Shown one piece after another: positions 5,199-5,698 of a stretch of DNA of 5,698 nucleotides. The notes below the pieces were generated by a model. It was not told where the DNA came from. It worked only from the letters and a program-made list of their open reading frames with translations, and searched no databases. Source of the DNA: Azoarcus sp. (lineage in GTDB: Bacteria > Pseudomonadota > Gammaproteobacteria > Burkholderiales > Rhodocyclaceae). The stretch spans positions 1 to 5,698 of the forward strand of contig JAITWP010000017.1 of the NCBI GenBank assembly GCA_031285365.1, given 5' to 3'. The stretch's first letter is position 1. Each line of letters begins with the position of its first letter. A program made the position numbers and the translations under genes.

Positions 5199-5698
5199 AA
5201 GGTATACGCACCAAAGAACACCGCCGACTGGTTTTCTGAAGATCACGACTACATTCTGGTTTACGCACGCGAGAAGACTCATTGGCGTCCGCAGAAGCTT
5301 GCACGAACAGAAGAGATGGAGGCTCGCTATAAAAATCCCGACAACGATCCTCGTGGCCCATGGAAAGCGTCGGATATGTCGGCGCGCAATCGATACGATG
5401 CCGGTATTTATTCCGTCACAAGTCCGTCTGGGCGAGCCATTGCAGGGCCACCGATGGGCATGTATTGGCGTTTTAGCGAAGAAAAATTCAAGGAATTGGA
5501 TGCTGATAAGCGCATCTGGTGGGGCGCGGACGGAGGCAATGTTCCAGCCGTGAAACGCTTTCTGAGCGAGGTATCAAATGGACGTACACCGCAAACTCTT
5601 TGGCTCTACGACGAGGTCGGTCATACCCAGGATGCCAAGAAGACCTTACTCAAGTACGTCCAGTTTAAACACACTGAAAATGTCCTGAACTCCGTGAA
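4509..5698 (+). CDS. mod: Type III R-M DNA methyltransferase Mod, second copy, runs off the right edge
   Basis: Frame 3 is open from ATG 4509 to the end of the window: 396 codons and no stop. Residues 1-229 match Mod1 without any gap (MDKLKMHSPN start, NLFIEGDNLDALKLLQETY, motif IV DPPY at 127-130, HSDWLSMLYARIRLARNLL, IDDHEVDNLRKICSEVFG, Trp229). After that the sequence is a different TRD: VYAPKNTADWFSEDHDYILVYAREK, then NPDNDPRGPWKASDMSARN, GPPMGMYWRFSEEKFKELDAD, RIWWGADGGNVPAVKRFLSEV, TLWLYDEVGHTQDAKKTLL and FKHTENVLNSV. It should methylate adenine in another target sequence from Mod1. The AdoMet motif I and the C-terminus must lie outside the window. No frameshift is seen in the visible part, so this may be the active copy. 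The start is set by alignment with Mod1; ATG 4407 is an in-frame alternative. A res gene would be expected downstream. Confidence 0.9.
   Translation, partial: MDKLKMHSPNVTDANIARIRELFPGCVTEARDDDGGVTLAVDFDQLRQELSASLVEGPQERYHLDWPGKREALLTANAPIAKTLRPVRAESMNFDTTKNLFIEGDNLDALKLLQETYLGKVKLIYIDPPYNTGRDFIYDDDYSDDVESYLHQSNQTDATGGRLVANTEANGRFHSDWLSMLYARIRLARNLLRDDGVIFISIDDHEVDNLRKICSEVFGEDNFVAQIIWQKVYAPKNTADWFSEDHDYILVYAREKTHWRPQKLARTEEMEARYKNPDNDPRGPWKASDMSARNRYDAGIYSVTSPSGRAIAGPPMGMYWRFSEEKFKELDADKRIWWGADGGNVPAVKRFLSEVSNGRTPQTLWLYDEVGHTQDAKKTLLKYVQFKHTENVLNSV

Noticed and set aside
5089..5553. Plus-strand open frame 5089-5553 (frame 1)
   Set aside because: It overlaps mod2, which is open in frame 3 through the whole stretch with recognisable Mod TRD motifs.
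1..5698. CRISPR arrays, tRNA/rRNA genes, insertion sequences
   Set aside because: No spaced short repeats, no cloverleaf-like sequence and no transposase motifs or terminal inverted repeats were seen; almost all the sequence is accounted for by the four genes.

Overview
The window looks like an accessory (defence) region of a Gram-negative bacterium, most likely a proteobacterium. This is judged from moderately GC-rich DNA with GC-biased third codon positions and from the gene families present; the genus cannot be told. All genes are on the plus strand and closely packed. The core is a type III restriction-modification (R-M) locus with two methyltransferase (mod) genes and no res (helicase-nuclease) gene inside the window.

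Layout: (1) 1-714, the C-terminal ~237 codons of a DinD-family DNA-damage-inducible protein, whose N-terminus lies left of the window. It contains a perfect 15-bp inverted repeat at 41-74. (2) 716-2721, a first type III mod gene (mod1), starting 1 nt after the dinD stop. Its frame is broken twice, near 1673-1676 and at 2235-2256. The second break falls exactly on three tandem copies of the heptamer GCAGCGA, and removing one copy rejoins the frame, which suggests a phase-variable switch. (3) 2732-4390, an intact AlbA_2/Schlafen-type plus GHKL-ATPase-like protein, 10 nt downstream of mod1. (4) 4391-4508, a short AT-rich gap whose last bases resemble the sequence in front of mod1. (5) 4509-5698, a second mod gene (mod2), open to the right edge.

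The two Mod proteins are collinear and nearly the same over their first ~229 residues, including the DPPY catalytic motif at residues 127-130. They then switch abruptly to unrelated target-recognition domains (TRDs). The locus therefore holds two methylation specificities in direct repeat, about 3.8 kb apart, with an accessory gene between them. Recombination between the shared 5' halves could delete or exchange specificities, and the heptamer tract could switch mod1 on or off.

The most interesting reading, which is inference, is a modular 'mod + accessory gene' array: an accessory DinD, then mod1, an accessory AlbA/ATPase, then mod2. A shared Res subunit would be expected beyond the right edge. 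The families are known; the arrangement, the heptamer switch late in mod, and the dinD palindrome are what deserve a second look.
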